Origin: G963667855 sp963667855
Lineage (GTDB): Bacteria > Planctomycetota > Phycisphaerae > UBA1845
Direction of reading: 5' to 3'
DNA length: 64,000 nt
NCBI GenBank assembly: GCA_963667855.2
Contig: CAXXKI010000029.1
Location: forward strand, 1-64,000
A program made the translations under genes and the position numbers. Below the pieces are notes generated by a model, which saw only the letters and a list, made by a program, of their open reading frames with translations, made no database searches and had not been told where the DNA came from. Shown one piece after another: positions 54,986 to 64,000 of the stretch. Numbering within the stretch: the first letter of the stretch is position 1; each line of letters starts with the position of its first letter.

Positions 54986-57238
54986 GTGAAGAAAAAAACA
55001 CTGCACGAAGAACTGCTTGAACTCAAACAGAACAATCTTGATTTGCGCGATGCGATTGTCGAGCAGGAACAACACATCCAGTCACTTGAGACCAGGCTTA
55101 CCCAACTTGAAGTCGAAAACCAATCGAACGCAATCGCAACTCCGCGAACTGAAGCATCAAGCGAAACACCGGATACATCAATCCCCGCAAGGCAGTTTGG
55201 GAAAGTCGAAAACTACCTGAAATCCCGGAGGCCGGATGACCAAACGGCTTCGCCCGACGAATCCTTTGAAACGACAGAAGTGGCAACAGATGAACCAGGC
55301 ACCTTCGAAATGGCCATCGGACAAACCTGGCTGAATCGAATCGGAGCAGTCGTATTGTTCTGCAGTGTCGCTTTCTTCGTGAAGTACTCTTTCGACCAGG
55401 GCTGGATAAGCCCGGTTTTCAGAGTACTCGCCGGCGCTGCTGCCGGAGTAGTCCTGCTCGCTATCGGTGAATTCTGCCTTCACCGAAAAATGAGGCATTT
55501 CGCCGCCGGTATACTCGGCTGCGGAATCGGCATACTATACCTGTCCGCTTTTGGCGCATACCATTTTTACCACCTTATCGATCAAAGTACCGCGTTCATC
55601 CTGTGTTGTTCAATAACCGCAATTTCCGTTGGTGTGTCCCTTCAAGGCAATCTCCTGCCTGTAGCCATGTTGGCCGCAATTGGTGGTTTCGCCACACCTG
55701 TAGCTCTAAGCACCGGCACCAACGCCCAGGTCTCGCTTCTCACTTACGTTTTAATCCTCGATATTGGTTTTCTCGTATGCACCCAATTGCGCAGATGGGA
55801 CGCTCTTCGCATAATCGCCTGGGTTGGAACTACCATTCTCTTCCTCGGCTGGGCTGGAGAATACTACAACCAGTCACCTCGCTGGATCACATGGGGTTTC
55901 ATCGCCACGTTCTACATACTGTTCCATGCCGAAACCGTTCTCGGATTGTTACGGAAAAAATTCAAGCACCTCCCCACCGCGGTGTTTATCGTAACCCTAA
56001 ACAATATCCTGTTTTTCACTACCAGCTACCTGGTATTGAGAACTCTCATCCCTGATTACCTGGGCCTTTTCGCCGTTCTGTCGGCCGGTCTGCAATGGCT
56101 TACCGCGTGGCGGTTAACCCGTGACGAAGACGATATTGACCATGCCCGCCTGTCCATGTGGACCAGCGGAGCAGCTATGCTCGCTTTAGCCGCCCCCCTC
56201 CAATTCGACGCCTACCTCGTCACCGTAAGCTGGATGGTCCAGGGATTAATTACCGCCTGGTTCTTCCGACGCTACGAAACCAACTGGCTGAAATTAAAAC
56301 TCTCCGCCGTACTCATTGCCGGTATCTGCCACCTTGTTTTCTTCGACTATACCGATAACAGGCTCAGCCCAATCCTCATTCAGATCGGGCACTGGAAACT
56401 CAACTGGCTGATCATCATGTTCGTATTCGTCGGCTTCTCACAATTCGCAGCGGCCGCAATCCTCACCCTGGGTAAAAAACTCAATATCGACCACTCCCGA
56501 CTGGCAAACCTGTTTCTCGTACTCGGCAGTTTCCTGATCCTCGCCATATTCGCCGATCAATGGGAAAGGTATCTCGCAACCTGGTGGTGGATTATCCTCG
56601 GAATCGCGATGTTGCTTGCCTCTTATAAAATTCCGCAAGCTCGCAAAATAGCCGCGGCCGTCGTACTCGCCTGCATAATCAAGTTCTTCGTCTATGATAC
56701 GTTGCAGGCCGCAAACAGTTATTGGCGGCACCTGTCGGGAATCGTTATTAACCGTGCCGTGTTTACAGGACTGGTTGTCGCTACCCTGGCCGCGATAACC
56801 GACTTGATCATTTCCAAAAAGCGAAAACCAGAAGACGAACATACGTGGATTTTCTCCGCTTCACTTGCCATTCTGCTTTCTGCCATCACCTTAACCTGGA
56901 CCGGATCGTTTGAGATAATCCGCGTTTTCAAGTTCGAACCCATTCGCGAACAATTCGATAACGCCAGGTTGGCCATGCATGTGGCTCTATCGGTTTTCTG
57001 GAGTATCAGCGCTACGGCTTGCCTGTTCATAGGATTCGCCAGAAAACTCGCCGCACTGCGATATAAGGGGCTCACCCTATTCCTGCTCACCGTGGTGAAG
57101 GTTCTGGTTTTCGACCTCGGCAACCTGGATATGATCTACCGGATTATTTCCTTCCTTGTTCTTGGCGTACTGCTAATATTAGGATCCCTGCTTTATCAAC
57201 GCCGATCCATGCATAATAAACCACCCCTTTCTCCATAA
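54986..57238 (+). CDS. DUF2339 multi-span membrane protein
   Basis: 750 residues with a GTG start (GAGAG ten bases upstream). An N-terminal coiled coil (about 3-45; EELLELKQNNLDLRDAIVEQ) is followed by a linker and about 20 or more membrane segments beginning near IGAVVLFCSVAFFVKYSFDQ. The WLNRIGAVVLF and GWISPVFRVLAGAAAGV segments are hallmarks of DUF2339. The function of the family is unknown; the coiled coil suggests assembly with other envelope proteins. Confidence 0.9.
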   Translation: MKKKTLHEELLELKQNNLDLRDAIVEQEQHIQSLETRLTQLEVENQSNAIATPRTEASSETPDTSIPARQFGKVENYLKSRRPDDQTASPDESFETTEVATDEPGTFEMAIGQTWLNRIGAVVLFCSVAFFVKYSFDQGWISPVFRVLAGAAAGVVLLAIGEFCLHRKMRHFAAGILGCGIGILYLSAFGAYHFYHLIDQSTAFILCCSITAISVGVSLQGNLLPVAMLAAIGGFATPVALSTGTNAQVSLLTYVLILDIGFLVCTQLRRWDALRIIAWVGTTILFLGWAGEYYNQSPRWITWGFIATFYILFHAETVLGLLRKKFKHLPTAVFIVTLNNILFFTTSYLVLRTLIPDYLGLFAVLSAGLQWLTAWRLTRDEDDIDHARLSMWTSGAAMLALAAPLQFDAYLVTVSWMVQGLITAWFFRRYETNWLKLKLSAVLIAGICHLVFFDYTDNRLSPILIQIGHWKLNWLIIMFVFVGFSQFAAAAILTLGKKLNIDHSRLANLFLVLGSFLILAIFADQWERYLATWWWIILGIAMLLASYKIPQARKIAAAVVLACIIKFFVYDTLQAANSYWRHLSGIVINRAVFTGLVVATLAAITDLIISKKRKPEDEHTWIFSASLAILLSAITLTWTGSFEIIRVFKFEPIREQFDNARLAMHVALSVFWSISATACLFIGFARKLAALRYKGLTLFLLTVVKVLVFDLGNLDMIYRIISFLVLGVLLILGSLLYQRRSMHNKPPLSP

Positions 57239-57284
57239 CGGAAAAAGGGGCTGCCCTGCGTCAAAAAAACAACGTCGAGTTGAA

Positions 57285-57956
57285 CTACGGGTTAACTGAC
57301 AGTTGGTCAAACCCGATCACCTCCAGCTTGATTTCCAGACTGCGATGCCACTCCGTATCGGCACCGACATCCACAGTCCAGGTATAAGGTGCTGTGCAAC
57401 GATCTTCGCCTTGCGTTTCATTGGGAGCAAACGTCCCTCCCAGATCTCCATCAAAAGTGGTCCAGGTATACGGTTCCAGCGTTAAGGTACCTTCAGATGA
57501 AACAAGGGTTCGGGCGACTTCCTGTGTATTGGTTTCTCCAATAGTCGAACTGATACGTATACACGAACCCTTTTCGTCAACCAGGTACGTAACCTCCCAA
57601 TCCAGGGTTCCTGTCAGGGAAAAGCTAAACGGATCAAATACAAACAGTTCATTATCTCCGCTCGGCTTGTTGGTAAAATCCACATCCTGCGTATAGTTTA
57701 TGCTCACCGTGGTTGTCTGGTTGGGTTCAACCACCAAAGTGCCATTGCCATAAAAATCGACGTTCTGATCCTGAATCTCGCTCGTAGCCACGAGAGTACC
57801 CGTATGGGTAAACTTCAAAGCTATCGCTCCCTCTGCGTAGTCACCATCACCGTTTCCGTTATCGCCGTTATTCGCCGGTAATTGGCAACCGGTAATCACC
57901 GCAACAGCCAACATTGCACTTAATAAAACCACTTTAATCAGACTGCGTGTCCCCAT
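57285..57956 (-). CDS. Predicted lipoprotein, unknown function
   Basis: 223 residues with GGAGG before the ATG. The signal sequence ends in a lipobox-like VITGC, followed by a Gly/Asn/Asp-rich spacer (NNGDNGNGDGDY). The rest is beta-rich and Thr-rich (LVVEPNQTTTVSINYTQD, VSSEGTLTLEPYTWTTFDGD) with a Cys pair, suggesting a surface beta-sandwich. I do not recognise a family. It converges on the DUF2339 gene. Confidence 0.7.
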   Translation of the reverse strand: MGTRSLIKVVLLSAMLAVAVITGCQLPANNGDNGNGDGDYAEGAIALKFTHTGTLVATSEIQDQNVDFYGNGTLVVEPNQTTTVSINYTQDVDFTNKPSGDNELFVFDPFSFSLTGTLDWEVTYLVDEKGSCIRISSTIGETNTQEVARTLVSSEGTLTLEPYTWTTFDGDLGGTFAPNETQGEDRCTAPYTWTVDVGADTEWHRSLEIKLEVIGFDQLSVNP

Positions 57957-58264
57957 TCATGACCTCCTTCGCATTGTCCATTATTCAAATAAAGATAATA
58001 GCGAAACCACACTTTTCGCCTTGGAATACTTCAGTCGGAACCAAACCGTCGTTCACCGATAATCAAACCAAAAGGTGCTGGATCGGAATATTCCACGAAA
58101 CTCAAACCAATCCATCATTCAACGAAAGTAAATCAGCCAACAATCGCCTGCTTACATTCGCACCTTATGTAAGCATAAAAATCCCGAACCGCTCCAGCTT
58201 ACCTGAATAAATAGATTATTAAACACCCCGGTTGGTTAGTAAAAAAACACATACCATCACTAAA
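57957..58264. other. Intergenic region without a convincing gene
   Basis: Nothing recognisable by eye. It separates the lipoprotein gene start from the end of the repeat-bearing frame. Confidence 0.4.
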
Positions 58265-59125
58265 CTACCTAGCCCCCCTAACATCACACCACATCAAACA
58301 AACACCTCTCCCAAAAGACTCCCGACCAACAAAGGGGGGCGGGCGTCTCGCCCGCCTTGTTTTTAACCAGCATATTCTGTTGGCCTTACTACCATTTATC
58401 ACTCGACCCAATATAGCCAGCAGAAATCTCAACTCTCTACTTTCTACTCTCAAATCTCTCGGCGAAGCCGCCCGGCGTCTCGCCCGCCTTGTTTTTAACC
58501 AGCATATTCTGTTGGCCTTACTACCATTTATCACTCGCCCCAATATAGCCAGCAGAAATCTCAACTCTCCACTTTCTACTCTCAAATCTCTCGGCGAAGC
58601 CGCCCGGCGTCTCGCCCGCCTTGTTTTTAACCAGCATATTCTGCCGACAAGAGAACCCGGACAGGCTCGGTCCCCCATTTGAATCGAATATTTACGTGGT
58701 TTTAAGCCAACTTGTTCGACGAAAGTAGATAAACGAGACAACGACGGTTTCAGACAAAAGCCCCCCGAAAAACACGTATTGGCTATATCAGAACATCCCA
58801 AATATCTATCAGCCAATGAAATTACAGCGATCTGGACACTGTCAATCCTCTCCCAGACCGTATTCAGGATATCCCCAATCCATTTCCCCGAAAGCGACGG
58901 CCACTGCCCGGCCTCACATTTATCCCCCATACACTCGCGAAACTTCTCGCCAAACCTGAAGACAACAGCAATCACCCCAAGCACCGCGACGAGCAAACCA
59001 AACCTCTCAGCCTCAAAACGAAAACCCCTTCGCCCTTCCTGGGTCGTCGAACCTGCCGTTGCCGTTTCCCTCGCAATCCGCCCGCAAACGTTGGCCTGTT
59101 TCTGGAATCCACTCTTTTTAGCCAT
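58265..59125 (-). CDS. Hypothetical protein whose C-terminal half is made of 132-bp repeats
   Basis: 286 residues, no family recognised. The start is plausible: AAGGG ten bases before an ATG encoding MAKKSGFQKQANVCGR. One hydrophobic segment (FGLLVAVLGVIAVVFRF, about 43-59) suggests a membrane anchor. After about residue 160 the frame runs through two 44-residue repeats of a basic sequence (ICWLKTRRARRRAASPRDL) that are direct translations of the DNA repeat at 58342-58643. The unit is 132 bp, so the frame stays open, but the coding value of this part is doubtful and the original gene may have ended near the repeat. Confidence 0.4.
   Translation of the reverse strand: MAKKSGFQKQANVCGRIARETATAGSTTQEGRRGFRFEAERFGLLVAVLGVIAVVFRFGEKFRECMGDKCEAGQWPSLSGKWIGDILNTVWERIDSVQIAVISLADRYLGCSDIANTCFSGGFCLKPSLSRLSTFVEQVGLKPRKYSIQMGDRACPGSLVGRICWLKTRRARRRAASPRDLRVESGELRFLLAILGRVINGSKANRICWLKTRRARRRAASPRDLRVESRELRFLLAILGRVINGSKANRICWLKTRRARRPPPFVGRESFGRGVCLMWCDVRGAR
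58338..58356. repeat. GGCGGGCG/CGCCCGCC hairpin at the edge of the tandem repeat
   Basis: Perfect 8-bp stem with a 3-nt loop followed by TTGTTTTT. The core resembles the hairpins at 630-658 and 39778-39807. Confidence 0.6.
58342..58643. repeat. 132-bp tandem repeat, 2.3 copies
   Basis: Copies start at 58342, 58474 and 58606 (the last is 38 bp long). Copies 1 and 2 differ at only a few bases (for example GACCC/GCCCC and CTCTCTAC/CTCTCCAC). The unit begins GGCGTCTCGCCCGCC and contains GTTTTTAACCAGCATATTCTG. Such near-identity suggests recent duplication. Confidence 0.9.
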
Positions 59126-59636
59126 AACTTTTTCCCTTCTCGTATCGCCCGTGCCACTTGCACCGTTATCTTTGATCGCAAAAACGGAACCTGCACCTCC
59201 TCATCCACCCGTAAAACGTAAACAGTGACCACCATAAAATCGTCTCGAACCGTTCAGAAACGTTTTAATCGCAAACGAAACCTCGTTTTCGATGCCATAA
59301 CAGCGGTTTTAAAATAAAATTTTGACAGAAAAAAAATGAAAAAGCCTCTTAGTGCCACCTAATGACACCGCCCCAGAACCAATACCAAGTTGGCAATACA
59401 AACCATCGAGAGCCTCTAGCCCGAAAAACGCCTCGCCCTCACATTCTGTTGTCGAATTCCATCCAATAGAACCTCCCAACCCCGCCGGTTCTGATACAAA
59501 CTGATTTCCCAAAAGATTTCCACCTTCATCGTGTAGATAACCGAACGGGCCTCACGTTTATACCTATTGCAGCTTATGCAATCCGCTCGACGCGGTTGCT
59601 GCTTACCGTCTTATAACTTTAACGGAGGGCTGAGCA
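59126..59636. other. Intergenic region without a convincing gene
   Basis: It lies between two divergent starts. A minus-strand frame of 67 codons (59309-59512) has no recognisable features. A good ribosome site for the downstream lipoprotein lies at its right end. Confidence 0.45.
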
Positions 59637-61487
59637 TTGCGCAGTTTGATTCTGACTACCCGTAACTCGATCGGTTTGGCACTGATATTGGCCTTCACCC
59701 TGACGCATATTCAGTGTGGCACCGCTACCCCAACCATTCCCGGCACGAACAATCCGGACGATTCCAATAATCCAAACAACTCGGGTGACTCAAGCGGCTC
59801 GAACAGCGCCAGCTACGCCTGCGCCCACGACTACGCATCAACACTCGACCTCGTAGCCAAAGGCGGCACCGGCGATACCGTTCAAATCAATCTTAATGGC
59901 GATTCCATCTCAGCCAGCGGTTCCGGAGTAACCGTAGACGGCAGTACCGCCACCATAACCGCTTCGGGAACTTACCTTATCGCCGGCACACTGAACGACG
60001 GCCAGATAATCGTCGATTCAGCCGACTCCGGAACCGTGGAAATCATCTTAAACGGAGTGGACATCAGCAATTCCTCCAGCGCCTGCGTCAATGTGGTAAA
60101 TGCCGAATTCGTATCCATCGTGTTGTCCGACCAGACCGACAACTACCTGTTTGACGCCGACACCTACGTATACGAACAAGCCGATCAGGACGAACCCAGC
60201 GGTGCCCTGTTCAGCGATGAATCGATGGCGATTTCCGGTAATGGATCACTCACCGTTTACGCAAACTACAACGACGCGATAGTCAGCAAGGACGAACTGC
60301 TCATTCTCGGCGGCAATATCACCGTGGTATCCGCCGACGATGGTATTCGAGGCAAGGACTACCTGTTCATCAAGGACGGCTTGATCAAGGTAACTGCCGA
60401 AGGCGATGGCTTGAAATCAGATAATGACGAAGATACCGCATTGGGGTATATCGAAATCGCGGGCGGAACGCTACAGGTCAACGCCGGTGGAGATGGATTA
60501 ACCGCCGAAACCTCTGTCTACATCTCCGGCGGAACCTTCACCCTGAACACCGGCGGAGGCCACAACGAGAACATCAGCTCGGATCTCTCCGCCAAAGGAA
60601 TCAAGGGAGTTGTAAACGTCACCATCAATGGTGGAAAGTTCAACATGGACTGCGCCGATGACGCCATTCACTCCAACAATACCATAGCCATCGACGATGG
60701 TGTATTTACCATAGCCACCGGAGACGATGCGATTCACGCCGACCTGGTAATGGAAATAAACGGCGGCACGATAACCGTTACCGACGCCTACGAAGGAATC
60801 GAAAGTGAGGAAATCACCATTAACGACGGAGTTTTCGATTTAACCTGCAGCGATGACGGTATAAACGTTGCCGGCGGTGACAGCTCCGGTGATTTCTTCC
60901 ATCAGCCCTGGCAGCAGGGGCAAAGCAATTACAATCTGCACATAAACGGCGGTAATATAGCGATAAATTCAAAAGGAGACGGTATCGATGCCAACGGAAG
61001 TATTACCATAACCGCGGGGAAAGTGCTTATCGACGGCCCGACCTCTGATGCCGACAGTGCAATCGACTACGATGGATCGTTCAGTATCAGTGGCGGTTTT
61101 ATCGTAGCGACCGGCAGTTCGCAGATGGCCCAGGCCCCCGGCTCGACCTCTTCGCAACGATCTGTGAATATCTCCTATAATCAACAGCAGTCGGCCGGCA
61201 CCATGATTCACCTGGAGAATTCCAGTGGAACCGGTCTGTTCACCTTTGTGCCGACCAAAACGTACCGGTCATGCGTTTTCTCGTCGCCGGATCTGCAATC
61301 GGGAATAACCTGCAGCCTGTACCAGGGAGGCAGTTCAACGGGCAGCGTCACCAACGGCTTGTACGAAGGCGGCACTTACAGCCCCGGAACTCTCTACCAG
61401 ACCTTCACCCTGAATAGTACCGTAACAAACGTAGGCTCGGGCGCCGGCGGCAATACCCCACCAGACTCACCGTGGAACCATTGGTAA
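59637..61487 (+). CDS. Cthe_2159-like carbohydrate-binding lipoprotein (DUF4353)
   Basis: 616 residues with a TTG start and GGAGG eight bases upstream. The signal sequence ends in a lipobox-like THIQCG, followed by an Asn/Ser/Pro-rich spacer. The body is a long series of right-handed beta-helix-like rungs with repeated GGT/GGK-x-x and DDGI/DDAI turns (TVVSADDGIRGKDYLFIKDG, MDCADDAIHSNNTIAIDDG, DAYEGIESEEITINDGVFDL). This matches the Cthe_2159 family, which binds cellulose or polygalacturonate and calcium. Surface anchoring to outer or inner membrane is likely. A terminator follows. Confidence 0.88.
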   Translation: MRSLILTTRNSIGLALILAFTLTHIQCGTATPTIPGTNNPDDSNNPNNSGDSSGSNSASYACAHDYASTLDLVAKGGTGDTVQINLNGDSISASGSGVTVDGSTATITASGTYLIAGTLNDGQIIVDSADSGTVEIILNGVDISNSSSACVNVVNAEFVSIVLSDQTDNYLFDADTYVYEQADQDEPSGALFSDESMAISGNGSLTVYANYNDAIVSKDELLILGGNITVVSADDGIRGKDYLFIKDGLIKVTAEGDGLKSDNDEDTALGYIEIAGGTLQVNAGGDGLTAETSVYISGGTFTLNTGGGHNENISSDLSAKGIKGVVNVTINGGKFNMDCADDAIHSNNTIAIDDGVFTIATGDDAIHADLVMEINGGTITVTDAYEGIESEEITINDGVFDLTCSDDGINVAGGDSSGDFFHQPWQQGQSNYNLHINGGNIAINSKGDGIDANGSITITAGKVLIDGPTSDADSAIDYDGSFSISGGFIVATGSSQMAQAPGSTSSQRSVNISYNQQQSAGTMIHLENSSGTGLFTFVPTKTYRSCVFSSPDLQSGITCSLYQGGSSTGSVTNGLYEGGTYSPGTLYQTFTLNSTVTNVGSGAGGNTPPDSPWNHW

Positions 61488-61507
61488 TTTCTGAATGATC
61501 AAACCTC

Positions 61508-61542
61508 AATAGCCGTTTCCCATTTATTGGGAAACGGCTATT
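61508..61542 (+). terminator. Terminator after the carbohydrate-binding lipoprotein gene
   Basis: Perfect 14-bp stem (61508-61521 with 61529-61542), 7-nt loop, followed by a short T stretch. Confidence 0.75.
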
Positions 61543-61632
61543 TCCTTAATACCATACAACCCGCAAAAAGGGGACATCTCTGATTTTCCAACAACCATCG
61601 AAAATCCCCCCGTTATTCAACTGAATCCGTAG

Positions 61633-61649
61633 GGTCCGCTGTGCGGACC
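61633..61649. repeat. GGTCCGC-TGT-GCGGACC hairpin
   Basis: Perfect 7-bp stem, 3-nt loop. The arms are the inner part of the 18-bp inverted repeat at 736-776. Confidence 0.6.
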
Positions 61650-61694
61650 AAACCCGCCAGAAAAAGACACCAATAACCTATACGGAGGGAAATA

Positions 61695-61886
61695 GTGATT
61701 GACCGAACATTAGCGTGTAGCTTCCGCTTTGACCTCCTTGAGAGCAAAACCGAGCACATTATCGGCCATCATACTGCCACTCAACCCGCCAGATTGACAT
61801 TCCCCACCTTCTTCCCTACTATACGTATGCATCCCGTGGAAAATATCGTTTGGCCATTGGAGCAACAGCAGGCATCGATGGCTTAA
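61695..61886 (+). CDS. Possible small protein, 63 residues
   Basis: A GTG start stands five to six bases after a strong GGAGGG site. The encoded chain (MIDRTLACSFRFDLLESKTE to the end) has no signal peptide, membrane segment or known motif. The ribosome site is the only support; it may be chance. The rest of the 61543-61945 interval shows no other gene. Confidence 0.25.
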   Translation: MIDRTLACSFRFDLLESKTEHIIGHHTATQPARLTFPTFFPTIRMHPVENIVWPLEQQQASMA

Positions 61887-61945
61887 ACTGACACACCGCG
61901 CGTCCGATTCATCTCCGCCTGAAGCTTTTTGAGAATTTGAGTGTA

Positions 61946-64000
61946 ATGCGATTTGAAGAACTCGGGCTTATTGAGCCACTCCTTCGTGCGGTTAGTACGC
62001 AAGGCTACGAAAAGACTACCCCCATTCAAGCCAAGGCTATCCCCCATATCCTTGACGGTAAAGACGTCCTCGGCTGCGCTCAGACCGGAACCGGCAAGAC
62101 GGCCGCTTTCGCTCTGCCGATCTTACACCGAGTCGACCGCGAACCAGTAATACTGAACAACAAGCGAAAACGTAAAGATCCACCGAGAGAAATCCGCACC
62201 CTCGTTCTCGCCCCAACCCGGGAACTCGCCCAGCAGATACACGACAGCTTTCGGACCTATGGCAAGTTTACCGGAACAAAGCAGACCGTCATCTTCGGGG
62301 GAGTCAATCAGAACACTCAAGCCCGAACCCTGCGTAAGGGCGTTGACGTTCTCGTAGCAACACCGGGCCGCCTGCTCGACCTTTTGGGGCAGGGATTGTT
62401 ACGTCTCGACCATGTGGAGATCCTGGTTCTCGACGAAGCCGACCGAATGCTGGACATGGGTTTTCTTCCTGATATCCGCAAGGTGATCTCGCGAATCCCC
62501 GAGAAACGCCAGACGCTGCTGTTTTCGGCAACCTTACCGGAGCCGATCCGCGAGTTGGCCGGCGATATCTTAAACGAGCCCGTCTCCGTACGAGTAGCCT
62601 CGGAAAAATCGGTGGCCGCCCCTACGGTTAAACACATGGTCTACCATGTGGATAAATCCAACAAACCTGAACTGCTCACTAGTTTCCTCGATCATACGCC
62701 GTATTCGCGCGTACTGGTATTCACCAAAACCAAGTACGGAGCGGACAAGGTAACTCACAGACTGGAAAAATCCGGCTTAAACGCCGTCGCACTACACGGC
62801 AATAAAACCCAAAACGCGAGAACACGGGCGCTGGCCTCCTTCCGGTCGGCCAGGACTCCGATTCTCGTCGCGACGGATATCGCTGCCCGCGGTCTGGACG
62901 TCGAGGATATCTCCCACGTAATCAATTACGACCTCACCCACGAGCCGGAAACCTACGTGCATCGCATAGGCCGTACCGGCAGAGCGGGAGAAACAGGAAC
63001 GGCCATTTCCTTCTGCAGCCGCGAAGAGCAAAACCTCCTGAGGATTACCGAACACCTGTTGAAGCTCGAACTGGAAACAGGAGAAACCCCATCAGGTTAT
63101 ACCGCCACGTTCCTGACTCCACCGGCCCGCGATAAACAAAACGGCAGATCGAAAGCCAGCAATAATTCGAGTCCAACTGGCAATCCGAGAAAGAATAGTA
63201 ACTCGAAACCCAACAACCGTTCGAAATCGAATAACAGCCCAAGACCGAACGGCAGCTTTAAACGCAGCGACAGCTCAAAACCAAACAGCAAGCCAAACCC
63301 CAATAGCAGTTCGAAAAGAAATAATAGTACGCAACTGGATACCAGTTCAAAAACCAACGATAGCTCAAAATCCAATAACCGCCCGGGGCCAAACGGCAGC
63401 TTCAAACGAAGCAGCAGTTCAAGACCGAATAGTAAGCCAAACTTCAATGGCGGCGTGAAAAGAAACTATAGTACCCAGTTGGATACCAGTTCAAAAACCA
63501 ACGACAGTTCGAAACCTGATAGCGATTCAAAAAGGAACGGCGTTTCCAGATCGAATAATAGCCCCAAATTCGCTGGCAGAGTAAAAAGCAATAACAGTTC
63601 CAAACGAAATAGCAGACCAAAACTGAACACCAGATCAAAGCAGAATAGTAATCGCCGACCGGATGACAGCCCAACGCAGCGCAACAACTCGAGGCAAGCT
63701 GATAGCTGGAAATCCAACAACAGCCCATCCGGTAAACCTCGTAGCGAAAGAACCAGTTCAAGCAGAAGTAATCGTTCGAGCGATCACCCGGAAAACCGTT
63801 CAGGCGATCAAGCGGAAAGTAGTTCAAACAATCGCCGAGGGAATCGCACCAACAACCGGCCCGACAATCGTGCAAATAACCGTTCTGACAATCGCTCCAA
63901 TAATAACTCTGACAGTCGCACAAACAACCGTTCTGACAATCGCACGAGCAACCGCCCCGGCAACCACAACAAACGATTGGCAAGCGCCAACAGCAACGAG
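61946..64000 (+). CDS. DEAD-box RNA helicase (RhlE-like) with a very long low-complexity tail, 3' end cut off
   Basis: 685 residues are visible and the frame is still open at the window edge. The core (about 1-370) has all the motifs: Q motif GYEKTTPIQAKAIP, motif I AQTGTGKT, Ia APTRELAQQ, GG, Ib ATPGRLLDLL, DEAD in VLDEADRMLDMGF, III FSATLP, IV VFTKTK, V VATDIAARGLDVEDI and VI HRIGRTGRAGE. From about residue 390 to the edge the chain is almost only Ser, Asn, Arg, Lys, Pro and Asp, with a 48-residue internal duplication and short NNRSDNRSNN-type repeats near the end. RhlE-type tails are usually short and basic; this one is several hundred residues and should be disordered and RNA-binding. It probably remodels RNA in ribosome assembly or cold response. 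Confidence 0.9.
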   Translation, partial: MRFEELGLIEPLLRAVSTQGYEKTTPIQAKAIPHILDGKDVLGCAQTGTGKTAAFALPILHRVDREPVILNNKRKRKDPPREIRTLVLAPTRELAQQIHDSFRTYGKFTGTKQTVIFGGVNQNTQARTLRKGVDVLVATPGRLLDLLGQGLLRLDHVEILVLDEADRMLDMGFLPDIRKVISRIPEKRQTLLFSATLPEPIRELAGDILNEPVSVRVASEKSVAAPTVKHMVYHVDKSNKPELLTSFLDHTPYSRVLVFTKTKYGADKVTHRLEKSGLNAVALHGNKTQNARTRALASFRSARTPILVATDIAARGLDVEDISHVINYDLTHEPETYVHRIGRTGRAGETGTAISFCSREEQNLLRITEHLLKLELETGETPSGYTATFLTPPARDKQNGRSKASNNSSPTGNPRKNSNSKPNNRSKSNNSPRPNGSFKRSDSSKPNSKPNPNSSSKRNNSTQLDTSSKTNDSSKSNNRPGPNGSFKRSSSSRPNSKPNFNGGVKRNYSTQLDTSSKTNDSSKPDSDSKRNGVSRSNNSPKFAGRVKSNNSSKRNSRPKLNTRSKQNSNRRPDDSPTQRNNSRQADSWKSNNSPSGKPRSERTSSSRSNRSSDHPENRSGDQAESSSNNRRGNRTNNRPDNRANNRSDNRSNNNSDSRTNNRSDNRTSNRPGNHNKRLASANSNE
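63239..63526 (+). repeat. 144-bp tandem duplication inside the helicase tail
   Basis: Units 63239-63382 and 63383-63526 encode PxPNGSFKRSxSSxPNSKPN...STQLDTSSKTNDSSK twice, 48 residues each. DNA identity is high through TCCA-like blocks around GGATACCAGTTCAAAAACCA and lower between them. Confidence 0.8.

Noticed and set aside
58342..58643. Tandem repeat considered as a CRISPR array
   Set aside because: The unit is 132 bp, contiguous, without alternating spacers, and there are no cas genes.
63097..63996. Long open frames on the minus strand opposite the helicase tail
   Set aside because: They arise from the Ser/Asn/Arg codon bias of the plus-strand tail and have no ribosome sites or family features.

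Overview
The window reads as one contiguous stretch of a Gram-negative bacterial chromosome (outer-membrane porin, lipoproteins, PilT). It has no rRNA and no plasmid, phage or transposon signature. Base composition is moderate. The best guess for the lineage is the Planctomycetota (Phycisphaerae-like), based on the Lon protease with an acidic head and a histone-like Lys/Thr tail, the arabinokinase-like GHMP kinase, DUF2339 and DUF5063 proteins, and the SUI1 protein. This is an inference from gene style and no marker gene here proves it.

Left arm (1-15.1 kb): housekeeping and envelope recycling. It holds a 5'-cut NamZ-type muramidase, a DUF5063 protein, the NAD-salvage pair pncB-pncA, an SMP-30 lactonase, a lipoprotein hydrolase, an SH3b-NlpC/P60 murein peptidase followed by a DUF1611 protein and a SUI1/YciH protein. 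A sensory block follows: a 1455-residue MASE1/six-PAS hybrid histidine kinase with two similar NarL-type regulators.

Centre (15.8-39.1 kb): a surface-glycan locus. A glycosyltransferase-like protein, a DUF4910 hydrolase and a sulfotransferase come first, then FkbM and B12-radical-SAM genes on the opposite strand. From 22985 a tightly packed plus-strand operon of 17 genes makes and decorates a pseudaminic-acid-type nonulosonic acid: pseB, pseC, Gfo/Idh, SDR, SpsF-type cytidylyltransferase, pseG, a formyltransferase in the slot where an acetyltransferase (PseH) would be expected, and pseI. After pseI come three genes of a 2-oxoacid-dehydrogenase type: E1-alpha, E1-beta and a fusion of lipoyl domain, E3-binding domain and left-handed beta-helix acyltransferase. 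Then follow a TylF methyltransferase, a PIG-L deacetylase, the HisH/HisF2/WbuX acetamidino-forming trio and another methyltransferase. The E1/lipoyl/beta-helix module is the most interesting item: it looks like a CoA-independent route for making an acyl group from a 2-oxoacid and placing it directly on a sugar.

Right arm (39.2-64 kb): tRNA-Arg(ACG), pilT, a coiled-coil membrane protein, a TPR protein, a phosphoglycolate-phosphatase-like HAD, a GHMP kinase, a bifunctional-nuclease-family protein, panB, hsp20-lon, rlmN, an OprB porin, a chemotaxis receptor, a DUF2339 membrane protein, a lipoprotein, a gene overlapping a 132-bp tandem repeat, a Cthe_2159-like lipoprotein and a DEAD-box helicase that runs off the end with a huge low-complexity tail.

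Four genes (pncA, the SMP-30 gene, the NlpC/P60 gene and E1-beta) carry single-base indels in or next to short homopolymers. In each case a one-base correction (two in E1-beta) restores a full-length conserved protein, so I treat these as probable sequence errors and annotate the whole genes.
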